Counted from the stretch's first letter, positions 40,401-51,815 are shown. The stretch is 64,000 nt of DNA from Aphelocoma coerulescens (GCF_041296385.1 NW_027183523.1:277826-341825), one strand, 5' to 3'. Translations and numbers: made by a program. The notes: a model not told the origin generated them from the sequence alone.

Positions 40401-43400
40401 TTTGCCCGTGCCCGGAGCTGGGTGAAGGAACTGCAGGGGGCTCAGGGGGGTCTCAGGGGTCTCAGGGATTTGAGGAGGGGTCTCTCAGGGGGATTTGAGG
40501 AGGGGTCTCAGGGGGGTCTCAGGGGTCTCAGGGGGATTTGAGGAGGGGTCTCAGCTCCCTGCCCCTCGCCAGGAGACCTTTGCCCGTGCCCGGAGCTGGG
40601 TGAAGGAGCTGCAGGGGGCTCAGGGGGGTCTCAGGGATTTGAGGAGGGGTCTCTCAGGGGGATTTGAGGAGGGGTCTCTCAGGGGGATTTGAAGAGGGGT
40701 CTCAGGGGGGTCTCAGGGGTCTCTCAGGGGGATTTGAGGAGGGGTCTCAGCTCCCTGCCCCTTGCCAGGAGACCTTTGCCCGTGCCCGGAGCTGGGTGAA
40801 GGAGCTGCAGGGGGCTCAGGGGGGTCTCAGGGGTGTCAGGGGATTTGAGTAGGGGGTCTCAGGGGTCTCTCAGGGGGATTTGAGGAGGGGTCTCTCAGGG
40901 GGATTTGAGGAGGGGTCTCAGGGGGGTCTCAGGGGTCTCTCAGGGGGATTTGAGGAGGGGTCTCAGCTCCCTGCCCCTCGCCAGGAGACCTTTGCCCGTG
41001 CCCGGAGCTGGGTGAAGGAGCTGCAGGGGGCTCAGGGGGGTCTCAGGGATTTGAGGAGGGGTCTCAGGGGTCTCAGGTGATTTGAGTAGGGGGTCTCAGG
41101 GATTTGAGGAGGGGTCTCTCAGGGGGATTTGAGGAGGGGTCTCAGCTCCCTGCCCCTCGCCAGGAGACCTTTGCCCGTGCCCGGAGCTGGGTGAAGGAGC
41201 TGCAGGGGGCTCAGGGGGGTCTCAGGGGGGTCTCAGGGGATTTGAGTAGGGGGTCTCAGGGATTTGAGGAGGGGTCTCAGGGATTTGAGGAGGGGGTCTC
41301 AGGGATTTGAGGAGGGGTCTCTCAGGGGGATTTGAGGAGGGGTCTCAGCTCCATTCCCCTCGCCAGGAGACCTTTGCCCGTGCCCGGAGCTGGGTGAAGG
41401 AGCTGCAGGGGGCTCAGGGGGGGCTCAGGTGATTTGAGTAGGGGGGCTCAGGGATTTGAGGAGGGGTCTCTCAGGGGGATTTGAGGAGGGGTCTCAGGGG
41501 GGTCTCAGGGGTCTCTCAGGGGGATTTGAGGAGGGGTCTCAGCTCCCTGCCCCTTGCCAGGAGACCTTTGCCCGTGCCCGGAGCTGGGTGAAGGAGCTGC
41601 AGGGGGCTCAGGGGGGTCTCAGGGGTGTCAGGGGATTTGAGTAGGGGGTCTCAGGGGTCTCAGGGATTTGAGGAGGGGTCTCAGCTCCCTGCCCCTCGCC
41701 AGGAGACCTTTGCCCGTGCCCGGAGCTGGGTGAAGGAGCTGCAGCGCCAGGCCAGCCCCAGCATCGTCATCGCCCTGGCCGGCAACAAGGCCGACCTGGC
41801 CAGCAAGAGGATGGTGGAGTACGAGGTGAGGAGGGAGGGGCAGCTGAGGGAATTCCAAGGGATTTTTGGGAATTTTTGGGTGTTTTTTGCCGATTTTTAC
41901 AGGTTTTATTTTGGTTTTTTTGAAGGATTTTGGAGGATTTTGGGGTTTTTTTTTTGATTTCTGGATTGGGTTTTAGGGTTTTTTTTTAATTTTTTAATTT
42001 TTTTTTTTTTAAGTTTCTTAAGTTTTTTGATTGCTGGATGAGTTTTTTGGGGGGATTTTTGGGAATTTTTGGGGGTTGGGGTGTGCCTGATAATCCCTGC
42101 AGGAGGTGAGACCCTCTCAGATCTCCCTCAGAACCCCCCTGAGACCCCCAAGACTCCCCTAAAACTCCTCAGAGACCCCTGAGACCCCCCTAAAACTCCT
42201 CAGAACCCCCCTGAGACCCCCCTAAAACTCCTCAGAACCTCCTGAGACCCCCCTAAAGCTCCTCAGAACCCCCCTGAGACCCCCCTAAAACTCCCCAGAG
42301 ACCCCTGAGGCCCCCCTAAAACTCCTTAGAACCTCCTGAGACCCCCCTAAAACTCCTCAGAACCCCCCTGACACCCCCCTAAAACTCCTCAGAGACCCCT
42401 GAGACCCCCCCAGATGCCCCAAACTCCCCTCAGAACCCCCCTGAGACCCCCAAAACCCTCCCTAAAACTCCTCAGAGACCTCTCAGAACCTCCTGAGACC
42501 CCCCCCAGACACCCCAAACCCCCCTGAGACCCCCCAGAAACCCCTCAGAACCCCCCTGGGACCCCCCCAAACCCCCCTGAGCCCCAAACCCCTCCGCCGC
42601 TCCCACCCAACCCCAGCATCACCCTCCCAAAATTCACGCTGGGAACGGGGAAAACACCCCCAAAACCCCTCAGAACCCCCCTCAAATCCCCTCTGGGACC
42701 CTCCCAGACCCCCCCAAACCCCCCTGAGACCCCCCAAATCCCCCTCACACCCCCCTGAGACCCCTCAGCCCCTCCCTGAGCCCCCTTCCCCTCCGCCGCT
42801 CCCACCCAACCCCAGCATCACCCTCCCAAAATTCCCTCTGGGAACGGGGAAAACACCCCCAAAACCCCTCAGAACCCCCCTCAAGTCCCCCCTGGGACCC
42901 TCCCAGACCCCCCCAAACCCCCCTGGGACCCCCCAAATCCCCCTCACACCCCCCTGAGACCCCTCAGCCCCTCCCTGAGCCCCCTTCCCCTCCGCCGCTC
43001 CCACCCAACCGCAGCCTCACCTTCCCAAAATTCCCATTGGGAACGGGGAAAACACCCCCAAAACCCCTCAGAATCCCCCAAAAATCCCCCTCCAGACCTC
43101 CCAAATCCCCCTCAAATCCCCCGGGGACCCTCCCAGACCCCCCAAACCCCCCTCAGAACCCCTCTGAAACCCCTCAGCCCCCCCCCTTCCCCTCCGCCGC
43201 TCCCACCCAACCCCAGCATCACCCTCCCAAAATTCCTGTTGGGAACAGGGAAAACACCCCCAAAACCCCTCAGAACCCCCCTCAAATCCCCCCTGGGACC
43301 CTCCCAGACCCCCCCAAACCCCTCTGAGACCCCCCCAGCCCCCCCAAAGGCCCTGTTCCCGCAGGAAGCCCAGGCCTACGCCGACGACAACAGCCTGCTG

Positions 43401-46400
43401 TTCATGGAGACGTCGGCCAAGACAGCCATGAATGTCAACGACCTCTTCCTGGCCATCGGTGAGGGCTCCAGGGGGGCTGGGGGCTTCTCAGGGGGTCCCA
43501 GCGGGGATTTTTGGGGGGTTCTGAGGGGTTTTGGGGGTGTTTTCCCCGTTCCCAGCGTGAATTTTGGGAGGGTGATGCTGGGGTTGGGTGGGAGCGGTGG
43601 AGGGGAAGGGGGCTCAGGGAGGGCTGAGGGGTCCCAGGGGGGATTTGAGGGGGGTTTGGTGGGTTTGGGAGGGTCCCCGGGGGGTTTGAGGGGGATTTGG
43701 GGGGTTCCAGGGGGGATTTTTGGGGTGTTCTGAGGGGTTTTGGGGGTGTTTTCCCCGTTCCCAGAGGGAATTTTGGGAGGGTGATGCTGGGGTTGGGTGG
43801 GAGCAGTGGAGGGGAAGGGGGCTCAGGGGGGTTTGGGGGGATCTGGGGGGGTTCTGAGGGGGTTTAGTGGGCCTGGGGGGGTTCTGAGGGGTCTGAGGGA
43901 GGTTTGGGGGGTCCCAGGAGGGATTTTTGGGGTGTTCTGAGGGGTTTTGGGGGTGTTTTCCCCGTTCCCAGAGGGAATTTTGGGAGGGTGATGCTGGGGT
44001 TGGGTGGGAGCAGTGGAGGGGAAGGGGGCTCAGGGGGGTTTGGGGGGATCTGGGGGGGTTCTGAGGGGGTTTAGTGGGCCTGGGGGGGTTCTGAGGGGTC
44101 TGAGGGAGGTTTGGGGGGTCCCAGGAGGGATTTTTGGGGTGTTCTGAGGGGTTTTGGGGGTGTTTTCCCCGTTCCCAGAGGGAATTTTGGGAGGGTGATG
44201 CTGGGGTTGGGTGGGAGCAGTGGAGGGGAAGGGGGCTCAGGGGGGTTTGGGGGGATCTGGGGGGGTTCTGAGGGGGTTTAGTGGGCCTGGGGGGGTTCTG
44301 AGGGGTCTGAGGGAGGTTTGGGGGGTCCCAGGAGGGATTTTTGGGGTGTTCTGAGGGGTTTTGGGGGTGTTTTCCCCGTTCCCAGAGGGAATTTTGGGAG
44401 GGTGATGCTGGGGTTGGGTGGGATCGGCGGAGGGGAAGGGGGCTCAGGGAGGTCTCAGGGGGGTTTGGGGGGTTCTGAGGGGGTTTGGGGGGGTCTGGGA
44501 GGGTCCTAGGGGGATTTGAGGGGGATTTGGGGGGTCCCAGGAGGGAATTTTGGGGTGTTCTGAGGGGTTTTGGGGGTGTTTTCCCCGTTCCCAGCGGGAA
44601 TTTTGGGAGGGTGATGCTGGGGTTGGGTGGGAGCGGTGGAGGGGAAGGGGGCTCAGGGGGTGCTGAGGGGATCTGGGGGGGTTCTGAGGGGGTTTGGGGG
44701 GTCTGGGAGGGTCCCAGGGGGATTTGAGGGGGATTTGGGGGGTCTGGAGGGGGATTTTTGGGGGATTCTGAGGGGTTTTGGGGGTGTTTTCCCCATTCCC
44801 AGCGGGAATTTTGGGAGGGTGACGCTGGGGTTGGGTGGGATCGGCGGAGGGGAAGGGGGCTCAGGGAGGGCTGAGGGGTCTCAGGGGGGGATTTGAGGGG
44901 CCTGGGGGGGCTCTGAGGGGTTTGAGGGGGATTTGGGGGGTCCCAGGGGGGATTTTTGGGGGGTCCTGAGGGGTTTTGGGGGTGTTTTCCCCGTTCCCAG
45001 AGGGAATTTTGGGAGGGTGACGCTGGGGTTGGGTGGGAGCAGTGGAGGGGTTTGGGGCTCAGAGGGGGCTGAGGGGTCTCAGGGGGGTTTGGGGGGGTCC
45101 CAGGGGGGATTTGAGGGGCCTGGGGGGGTTTTGAGGGGTCTGAGAGAGGTTTGGGGGGTCCCAGGAGGGATTTTTGGGGTGTTCTGAGGGGTTTTGGGGG
45201 TGTTTTCCCCATTCCCAAAGGGAATTTTGGGAGGGTGATGCTGGGGTTGGGTGGGATCGGCGGAGGGGAAGGGGGCTCAGGGGGGGCTGGGGGGGATCTG
45301 GGGGGGTTCTGAGGGGGTTTGGGGGGTCTGGGAGGGTCCCCGGGGGATTTGAGGGGGATTTGGGGGGTCCCAGGAGGGATTTTTGGGGTGTTCTGAGGGG
45401 TTTTGGGGGTGTTTTCCCTGTTCCCAATGGGAATTTTGGGAGGGTGACGCGGGGGTTGGGTGGGAGGGGCAGAGGGGTTTGGGGCTCAGGGGGGTGTGAG
45501 GGGGATCTGGGGGGGTTCTGAGGGGGATTTGGGGGGTCTCAGGGGGGTTCTGAGGGGTCTGGGGTGGTCTCAGGGGTCTCAGCAGGGTCTGTTCCAGCCC
45601 CATCCAGGGATTCAGGGCTGGGGCCTCATTCCCAAATCCCAAATCATCCCAAATAACCCCAAATCATCCCGAATAACCCCAAATGATCCCAAGAATCCCA
45701 AATGATCCCAAGAATCCCAAATGATCTCAAGCCATCTCTGAATGATCCCAAATCACCCCAATGACCTCAAATCATCCCAAATGAGCTCAAATAATCTCAA
45801 ATGATCCCAAATCATCCCTGAATCATCCTAAATGACCCCAAGTGATCCCAATCATCCCTGAATCATCCCAAATCATTCGGAACGGTCCCAGATCATCCCA
45901 AATGACCCCAAAGGACCCCAAATGATCCCAAGTCATCCCTGAATCATCCCAAATGACCCCAAATGACCCCAAATGATCTCAAATCATCCCTGAATGATCC
46001 CAAATGATCCCAAATCATCCCTGAATCATCCCAAATGACCCCAAATGACCCCAAATGATCCTAAATCATCCCTGAATCATCCTAAATGATCCCAAATGAT
46101 CCCAAATCATCGCAAATGATCTCAAATCACCCCTGAACCATCCCAAATGATCCCAAATGGTCCCAAATGATCCCAAATCATCCCTGAATCATCCCAAATG
46201 ATCCCAAATGATCCCAAATCATCCCTGAACCATCCCAAATGATCTCAAATCATCCCAAGTCATCCCTGAATCATCCCAAATGATCCCAAATGATCCCAAA
46301 TCTTCCCTGAGTCATCCCAAATGATTCCAAATGGTCCCAGATCATCCCAAATGACCCCAAATGATCCCGAATGATCCCAAACGATCCCGAGTGACCCCGG

Positions 46401-46551
46401 CTGACCCCAGCTGACCGCGGCCCCTCTCGCTCCAGCCAAGAAGCTGCCAAAGAACGAGCCCCAGAGCGCGAGCGGCGCCGGCGGCCGGGGCCGGGGCGTG
46501 GATCTGCACGAGCAGAGCCCGCAGGGCCGGGGCCAGTGCTGCAGCAACTGA
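34299..46551 (+). CDS. RAB5B: RAB5B, early-endosome small GTPase (five coding exons)
   Basis: Rab5-family GTPase that drives endocytic vesicle tethering and homotypic fusion at the plasma membrane and early endosome. Coding exons are 34299-34461, 37691-37842, 41703-41825, 43365-43458 and 46436-46551. They sum to 648 bases, or 215 codons plus stop, the human RAB5B length. Motifs: P-loop GESAVGKS (27-34), switch I with T52 (STIGAAF), WDTAGQE with Q79, NKAD (133-136), TSAK, and the prenylated end CCSN. The C-terminal [10 protein letters not shown] matches RAB5B rather than RAB5A or RAB5C. The N-terminus [16 protein letters not shown] differs from mammals. Starts at the ATG in GGGGCCATGT. All introns are GT-AG and filled with tandem repeats, three of which contain exon edges. 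Confidence 0.96.
34462..35335. repeat. RAB5B intron 2 minisatellite A
   Basis: Units of about 35 bases: GAGAGGGATCCCAGTGGGAT and CTGGGGGTGCT or CTGGGGCTGTC. The array begins within 30 bases of the donor. Confidence 0.92.
35336..37650. repeat. RAB5B intron 2 minisatellite B, 31-bp unit
   Basis: More than seventy units of about 31 bases: GGTGACACCCTGGGCTGTCC followed by CTGGGTGGGTT, CTGGCTGTGCT or CTGGGTGCATT. The minus strand is open for more than 800 codons in several frames, an artefact of the unit. Confidence 0.96.
37691..37842 (+). CDS. RAB5B: RAB5B coding exon 2 (gene exon 3)
   Basis: 152 bases, from [20 protein letters not shown] to VVYDITNQ. Includes switch II WDTAGQE (74-80). Donor CAG|GTATGG. 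Its last 51 bases are repeated in the next intron. Confidence 0.96.
37843..39500 (+). repeat. RAB5B intron 3 array with nine copies of the preceding exon's 3' end and donor
   Basis: G/T-rich blocks (GGGGTCTCAGGGGGGTTCTG) separate nine 51-base copies of the exon end, reading [17 protein letters not shown], each followed by GTATGG, GTATTG or GTTTTG. Copies are at 37968-38018, 38102-38152, 38279-38329, 38413-38463, 38704-38754, 38859-38909, 38994-39044, 39275-39325 and 39420-39470. The first four are exact, the ninth is degraded (GCATGGTCTCTGAC). Confidence 0.94.
39501..41702 (+). repeat. RAB5B intron 3 array with eleven copies of the following exon's acceptor and start
   Basis: Blocks of GATTTGAGGAGGGGTCTC and TCAGGGG separate eleven copies of CAGCTCCCTGCCCCTCGCCAG plus the first 42 bases of the next exon, reading [14 protein letters not shown]. 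Copies start at 39604, 39784, 39985, 40179, 40395, 40573, 40769, 40985, 41164, 41367 and 41561. All break after CTGCAG into GGGGCTCAGG. The acceptor varies between CTTGCCAG, CTCGCCAG and CTTCCCAG. A ~590-base higher-order period is visible. Confidence 0.94.
41703..41825 (+). CDS. RAB5B: RAB5B coding exon 3 (gene exon 4)
   Basis: 123 bases, [20 protein letters not shown] to RMVEYE, with the guanine-specificity motif NKAD. It is the twelfth copy of the exon start and the only full one. Donor GTGAGG. Confidence 0.96.
41826..42095. other. RAB5B: RAB5B intron 4, T-rich start
   Basis: T-rich, G-containing sequence (GGGATTTTTGGGAATTTTTG) without clear long repeats. No feature recognised. Confidence 0.5.
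42096..43364 (-). repeat. RAB5B intron 4 array, reverse complement of the intron 5 array
   Basis: First about 450 bases of CCCCTAAAACTCCTCAGAACC units. Then four units of about 200 bases, each holding CGCTCCCACCCAACCCCAGC, ATCACCCTCCCAAAATTC and GGGAACGGGGAAAACACCCC. The latter occur near 42.6, 42.8, 43.0 and 43.2 kb and are the reverse complement of the unit in intron 5. Confidence 0.93.
43365..43458 (+). CDS. RAB5B: RAB5B coding exon 4 (gene exon 5)
   Basis: 94 bases, [20 protein letters not shown] to FLAI, including the TSAK motif. Acceptor GTTCCCGCAG, donor G|GTGAGG. It sits between inverted copies of the same repeat. Confidence 0.96.
43459..45600 (+). repeat. RAB5B intron 5 array, about 207-bp unit
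   Basis: About ten units, each with GGTGTTTTCCCCGTTCCCAG, GGAATTTTGGGAGGGTGATG and CTGGGGTTGGGTGGGAGC, then G-rich filler. GAATTTTGGGAGGG occurs near 43559, 43768, 43976, 44182, 44390, 44597, 44805, 45004, 45223 and 45430. The CCCCGTTCCCAG inside each unit resembles an acceptor. Confidence 0.94.
45601..46420. repeat. RAB5B intron 5 short-unit array with ATGATCCCAA
   Basis: Units of about 10-12 bases (AAATGATCCC, AAATCATCCC, TGAATCATCCC). Less GC-rich than its neighbours. Confidence 0.92.
46436..46551 (+). CDS. RAB5B: RAB5B last coding exon and stop
   Basis: Acceptor CTCGCTCCAG. Encodes [37 protein letters not shown] and TGA. The two cysteines of CCSN are the geranylgeranylation sites. The linker is glycine/arginine-rich compared with mammals. 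Confidence 0.96.
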
Positions 46552-47250
46552 GGGATCCGCCCCCGGGATCCACTGGGATCCGGCCGGCATTCCAGCCCCG
46601 ATCCAGCCCCGCTCCAGCCGGGCTCGAGGCCAGATCCCAGCCCAGATCCCGGCCAGCAGAGCCAGAGCGGCAGTGCCTGAGGGGATCTGCTGGGATCCAG
46701 ATGGGATCCGGCCCAGAGCCCGGCCTGGATCCGGCCCAGGTCTAACTCAGATCCCAGCCAGGATCCCACCAAGGATTCCAGCCTGATCCCAGCCAGGATC
46801 CCAGCCTGATCCCAGCCAGATCTCCATCAGATCCCAGCCAGGATCCCACCAAGGATTCCAGCCTGATCCCAGTCAGGATCCCAGCCAGATCCCAGCCAGA
46901 TCTCCATCAGATCCCAGCCAGGATCACACCAAGGATTCCAGCCTGATCCCAGTCAGGATCCCAGCCAGATCCCAGCCAGGATCCCACCAAGGATTCCAGC
47001 CTGATCCCAGCCAGATCTCCATCAGATCCCAGCCAGGATCCCACCAAGGATTCCAGCCTGATCCCAGCCAGATCCCAGCCAGATCTCCATCAGATCCCAG
47101 CCAGATCTCAGCCAGGATCTCACCAGGACCCAGCACAGATCCCACCAGGATTCCAGCCTGATTCCAGCCAGATCTCAGCCAGATCTCCATCAGATTCCAG
47201 CCAGATCTCAGCCAGGATCCCACCAGGACCCAGCACAGATCCCACCGGGA
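46552..47250. repeat. RAB5B 3' UTR minisatellite A
   Basis: After about 190 bases of CpG-poor sequence with repeated GGATCC, units of about 20-65 bases: GATCCCAGCCAGGATCCCAC, CAAGGATTCCAGCCTGATCC and AGATCTCCATCAGATCCC. Confidence 0.9.
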
Positions 47251-47350
47251 TCCCAGCCAGGATCCCGCTGCTCCTCCGGCCCGGCACCGAGGCCCCACCC
47301 TGGGGCTCTCCCCGAGCTCCTCTTCCTGAAGCTTCCAAGGCTCCCCCTTG
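47251..47350 (+). other. RAB5B: Non-repeated RAB5B 3' UTR segment
   Basis: Short unique GC-rich stretch between two arrays. No poly(A) signal. Confidence 0.4.
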
Positions 47351-47960
47351 GCACCAGATCCCTCCTGGATCCTCCAGATCCCACCTGGATCCTGCAGACC
47401 CCACCTGGCTCCTCCAGATCCCACCTGGATCCTGCAGACCCCACCTGGCTCCTCCAGATCCCACCTGGATCCTCCAGATCTCTTCTGGCTCCACCAAATC
47501 CCTCCTGGATTTTCCAAATCCCACTGGGATTCTCCAGACCCTTCCTGGCTCCACCAGATCCCATCCAACTCCACCAGGCTCCACCAGATCTCTCCTGGAT
47601 TCTCCAGATCCCATCCAACTCCACCTGGCTCCACCAGATCCCTCCTGGCTCCACCAGATCCCATCCAACTCCACCAAATCCCTCCTGGATTCTCCAGATC
47701 CCTCCTGGCTCCACCAGACTCCACCTGGATCCACCAGATCCCTCCTGGATCCACCAGATCCCATCCAACTCCTCCAGATCCCATCTGGACCCACTAGATG
47801 CCACCTGGCTCCTCCAGATCCTACCTGGCTCCACCAGATCCCATCCCACTCCACCAGACTCCACCTGGATCCACCAGATCCCACCTGGCTCCTCCAGATC
47901 CCTCCTGGATCCACCAGATCCCACCTGGACCCACCAGATCCCACCTGGCTCCACCCGACC
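47351..47960. repeat. RAB5B downstream minisatellite B
   Basis: Units of about 18-22 bases: CACCAGATCCCACCTGGATC and CTCCAGATCCCTCCTGGCTC. Confidence 0.92.
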
Positions 47961-48310
47961 CCACCCGGCTGCTCCCCGATCCTGCTCCCGTTCCCGAGGC
48001 CGCTCGCCTGGGACTGGATTCCCGAGGATCCCCGGACTCTCCGTCCGTCCCCGCCGGATCCCCGGGCCCGAGGACGCTGGGATCCCCCCCCCCCCCCCCC
48101 CCGGGATCTGGGGGGCCGCTGGCACCCAGAGACCCCCGGGATGGATTTTCCAAGGGGCCGGCACCGATTGCTTTGGGATTTTGAGGATTCCCCGTTCCCG
48201 GAGCTGCGGCGTCGCCGCCTCCGTCCCCGCCGGCCTCGGCCCGAGGACCCCCAAGTGCCTGGGGACGTCTGGGGACACTGAGGGGACCCTGAGCGCCGCG
48301 GGTGGCCCCG
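47961..48310. other. Non-repeated stretch downstream of RAB5B
   Basis: GC-rich, mostly unique, with a 19-base C run at 48084-48102. No gene recognised. It could be RAB5B 3' UTR. Confidence 0.4.
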
Positions 48311-49780
48311 TGGCCAACGGCCCCGTGGTCGTGGCCACCTCACAGCGATGTCCTGGGGGTCATCTGGGCCGTGGTCACCCCACAGCGATGTCCCCGTGGT
48401 CACCCTGGCTGTGGCCACCCCACAGCGATGTCCCCATGGTTGTGGTCACCCCACAGCGATGTCCTGGGGGTCATCTGGGTGGTGGCCACCCCACAGCGAT
48501 GTCCCCATGGTCGTGGTCACCCCACAGCGATGTCCTGGGGTCATCTGGGCCGTGGTCACCCCACAGCGATGTCCCCGTGGTCACCCCACAGCGATGTCCT
48601 GGGGTCATCTGCGCCGTGGCCATCCCACAGCGATGTCCCGGTGGTCATCCGGGCGGTGGCCACCCCACAGCGATGTCCCCGTGGTCACCCCACAGCGATG
48701 TCCCTGTGGTCATCCAGGCGGTGGCCACCCCACAGCGATGTCCTGGTGGTCATCTGGGCTGTGGTCACCCCACAGCGATGTCCTGGGGGTCATCTGGGCC
48801 GTGGCCACCCCACAGCGATGTCCCCGTGGTCACCCCACAGCGATGTCCTGGTGGTCATCTGGGCCATGGTCACCCCACAGCAATGTCCCCGTTGTCACCC
48901 CACAGCGATGTCCCCATGGTTGTGGTCACCCCACAGCGATGTCCTGGTGGTCACCCTGGCTGTGGCCACCCCACAGTGATGTCCCCATGGTTGTGGTCAC
49001 CCCACAATGATGTCCCTGTGGTCACCCCGGCCGTGGTCACCCCACAGCGATGTCCCCATGGCTGTGGCCACCCCACAGCGATGTCCCCTCAGTGACCCTG
49101 GCCATGGCCACCCCACAGCGATGTCCCCATGGTCACCCCACAGCGATGTCCCCGTGGCCGTGGCCACCCCACAGCAATGTCCCCGTGGTCACCCTGGCGG
49201 TGGCCACCCCACAGCGATGTCCCCATGGTCACCCCACAGTGATGTCCCCGTGGCCGTGGCCACCCCACAGCGATGTCCCCTCCTGTCCCGGCCGTGGCCA
49301 CCCCACAGCGATGTCCCCGTGGTCACCCCGCCCGTGGCCACCCCACAGCAATGTCCCCATGGCTGTGGCCACCCCACAGCGATGTCCCCATGGTCACCCC
49401 ACAGCGATGTCCCCGTGGCCGTGGCCACCCCACAGCGATGTCCCCTCCTGTCCCGGCCGTGGCTGTGGCCACCCCACAGTGATGTCCCCGTGGTCACCCC
49501 GGCCGTGGCCACCCCACAGCGATGTCCCCATGGCCACCCCACAGCGATGTCCCCGTGGTCACCCCGGCCGTGGCCACCCCACAGCGATGTCCCCATGGCT
49601 GTGGCCACCCCACAGCGATGTCCCCGTGGTCACCCCACAGCGATGTCCCCATGGTCACCCCGGCCGTGGCCACCCCACAGCGATGTCCCCGTGGTCACCC
49701 TGGCTGTGGCCACCCCACAGCGATGTCCCCATGGCCACCCCACAGCGATGTCCCCTCCTGTCCTGGCCATGGCTGTGGCA
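48311..49780. repeat. Minisatellite with CCACCCCACAGCGATGTCCC
   Basis: Units of about 30-50 bases: GGCCACCCCACAGCGATGTC, CCCGTGGTCACCCC and GGCCGTGGCC or GGGGGTCATCTGGGC. Every unit has CACCCCACAG, an acceptor-like motif without a long pyrimidine tract. Confidence 0.94.
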
Positions 49781-50870
49781 TCCCCCCGATGGTTCTGGCC
49801 TTGGTGGCACCATGGGGACACCCTCCCTCCCCCCCAGTGGTCCTGGCCATGGTGGCCCTCTGGACAATGTCCCCTGGGTGACCCCAGGTCCCCTGGGTGA
49901 CCCCGACTGTGGCTGTCCCTTGGGTGCTGTCCCCAGTGATGTCCCCCAGGTGATCCTGGTCATGGTGGCCCCCTGGGTGACATCCCAGCCGTGGCCACTG
50001 TGTCCCCCAGGTGATCCCAGCCCTGGTGGCCCTCAGGTGACATCCCCAGGTGATCCTGGCCATGGTGGCCCCCCAGGTGACATCCCCGAGGTGATCCCAT
50101 CCATGGTGGCCCATAGGTGGCATCCCCGAGGTGATCCCAGCCGTGGTGGCCCTCAGGTGACATCCCCGAGGTGATCCCAGCCGTGGTGGCCCACAGGTGG
50201 CATCCCCAGGTGATCCTGGCCATGGTGGCCCTCAGGTGGCATCCCCAGGTGATCCCAGCCCTGGTGGCCCTCAGGTGGCATCCCCAGGTGATCCTGGCCA
50301 TGGTGGCCCACAGGTGGCATCCCCAGGTGATCCCAGCCCTGGTGGCCCTCAGGTGGCATCCCCAGGTGATCCCAGCCCTGGTGGCCCTCAGGTGGCATCC
50401 CCAGGTGATCCCAGCCCTGGTGGCCCTCAGGTGGCATCCCCAGGTGATCCTGGCCATGGTGGCCCACAGGTGGCATCCCCAGGTGATCCCAGCCCTGGTG
50501 GCCCTCAGGTGGCATCCCCAGGTGATCCCAGCCGTGGTGGCCCACAGGTGGCATCCCCAGGTGATCCTGGCCATGGTGGCCCTCAGGTGACATCCCCAGG
50601 TGATCCTGGCCATGGTGGCCCATAGGTGGCATCCCCAGGTGATCCCAGCCGTGGTGGCCCACAGGTGGCATCCCCAGGTGATCCTGGCCATGGTGGCCCA
50701 CAGGTGACATCCCCAGTTGATCCTGGCCCTGGTGGCCCCCCAGGTGATCCCGGCCCTGGTGGCCCCCCAGGTGACATGCCCAGCTGGTCCCAGTGGTGGC
50801 CCCCCAGGTGACATGCCCAGCTGGTCCCAGTGGTGGCCACGCTGTCCCTCCGTGCCGATCCCAGCCATGG
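49781..50870. repeat. Minisatellite with GGTGGCATCCCCAGGTGATC
   Basis: From about 50000, units of 36-39 bases: GGTGGCATCCCCAGGTGATC and CTGGCCATGGTGGCCCTCA or CCAGCCCTGGTGGCCC. The first 220 bases are a diverged lead-in. Confidence 0.93.
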
Positions 50871-50985
50871 CCACCCCCCCAGGTGCCACCCCCCGGTTTG
50901 TCCCTGTCCCCATCCCGGGGCCGTCCCGGTTTGCACTTTATGGTCAGGTGTCCCCTCCGGCCACCCTTGGGTGGTGTCCCCGGGG
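50871..50985. other. Short non-repeated segment
   Basis: Unique GC-rich sequence between two arrays. No feature recognised. Confidence 0.35.
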
Positions 50986-51815
50986 GGTGGCAGCGAGGGG
51001 GCAACGAGGGGGCAATGAGGGGGCAACGAGGGGGGAGTGAGGGGGCAACGAGGGGAGAACGAGGGGGCATCATGGGGACAACAAGGGGGAGTGAGGGGAG
51101 AACGAGGGGGCATCGTGGGGGCAACGAGGGGGCAGTGAGGGGGCAACGAGGGGGCATCATGGGGACAACGAGGGGGGAGTGAGGGGGCAGTGAGGGGGCA
51201 TCGAGGGAGCAACGAGGGGACAGTGAGGGGGCAACGAGGGGGCAGTGAGGGGAGAACAAGGGGGCAACGAGGGGGGAGTGAGGGGGCAACGAGGGGAGAA
51301 CAAGGGGGCATCGAGGGGGCATCATGGGGACAACGAGGGGGCATCGAGGGGGGAGTGAGGGGGCAACGAGGGGGAGTGAGGGGGCAACGGGGGGCATCAT
51401 GGGGACAACGAGGGGGCAACATGGGGACAACGAGGGGGCATCGAGGGGGGAGTGAGGGGGCAACGGGGGGACAGCGAGGGGGCAACGAGGGGGGAGTGAG
51501 GGGGCAACGAGGGGGAGTGAGGGGGCAACGAGGGGGAGTGAGGGGGCAACGGGGGGGCATCATGGGGACAACGAGGGGGCATCATGGGGACAACGAGGGG
51601 GCATCGAGGGGGCATCATGGGGACAACGAGGGGGCATCGAGGGGGGAGTGAGGGGGCATCGAGGGGGGAGTGAGGGGGCATCGAGGGGGCAACGAGGGGA
51701 CAGTGAGGGGGCAACGAGGGGGCAGTGAGGGGAGAACAAGGGGGCATCGAGGGGGGAGTGAGGGGGCAACGAGGGGAGAACGAGGGGGCATCGAGGGGGC
51801 AGCGGTGCCACCCCC
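50986..51815. repeat. Purine-rich minisatellite GAGGGGGCAACGAGGGGGCA
   Basis: Units of about 11-13 bases: CGAGGGGGCAA, TGAGGGGGCAA, CATCGAGGGGG and CATCATGGGGACAA. The plus strand is almost pure G/A with spaced C. Confidence 0.94.

Noticed and set aside
48311..49780. A CRISPR-like array
   Set aside because: Unit length and spacers vary, and the 'spacers' are themselves variants of the repeat. The DNA is from a vertebrate.
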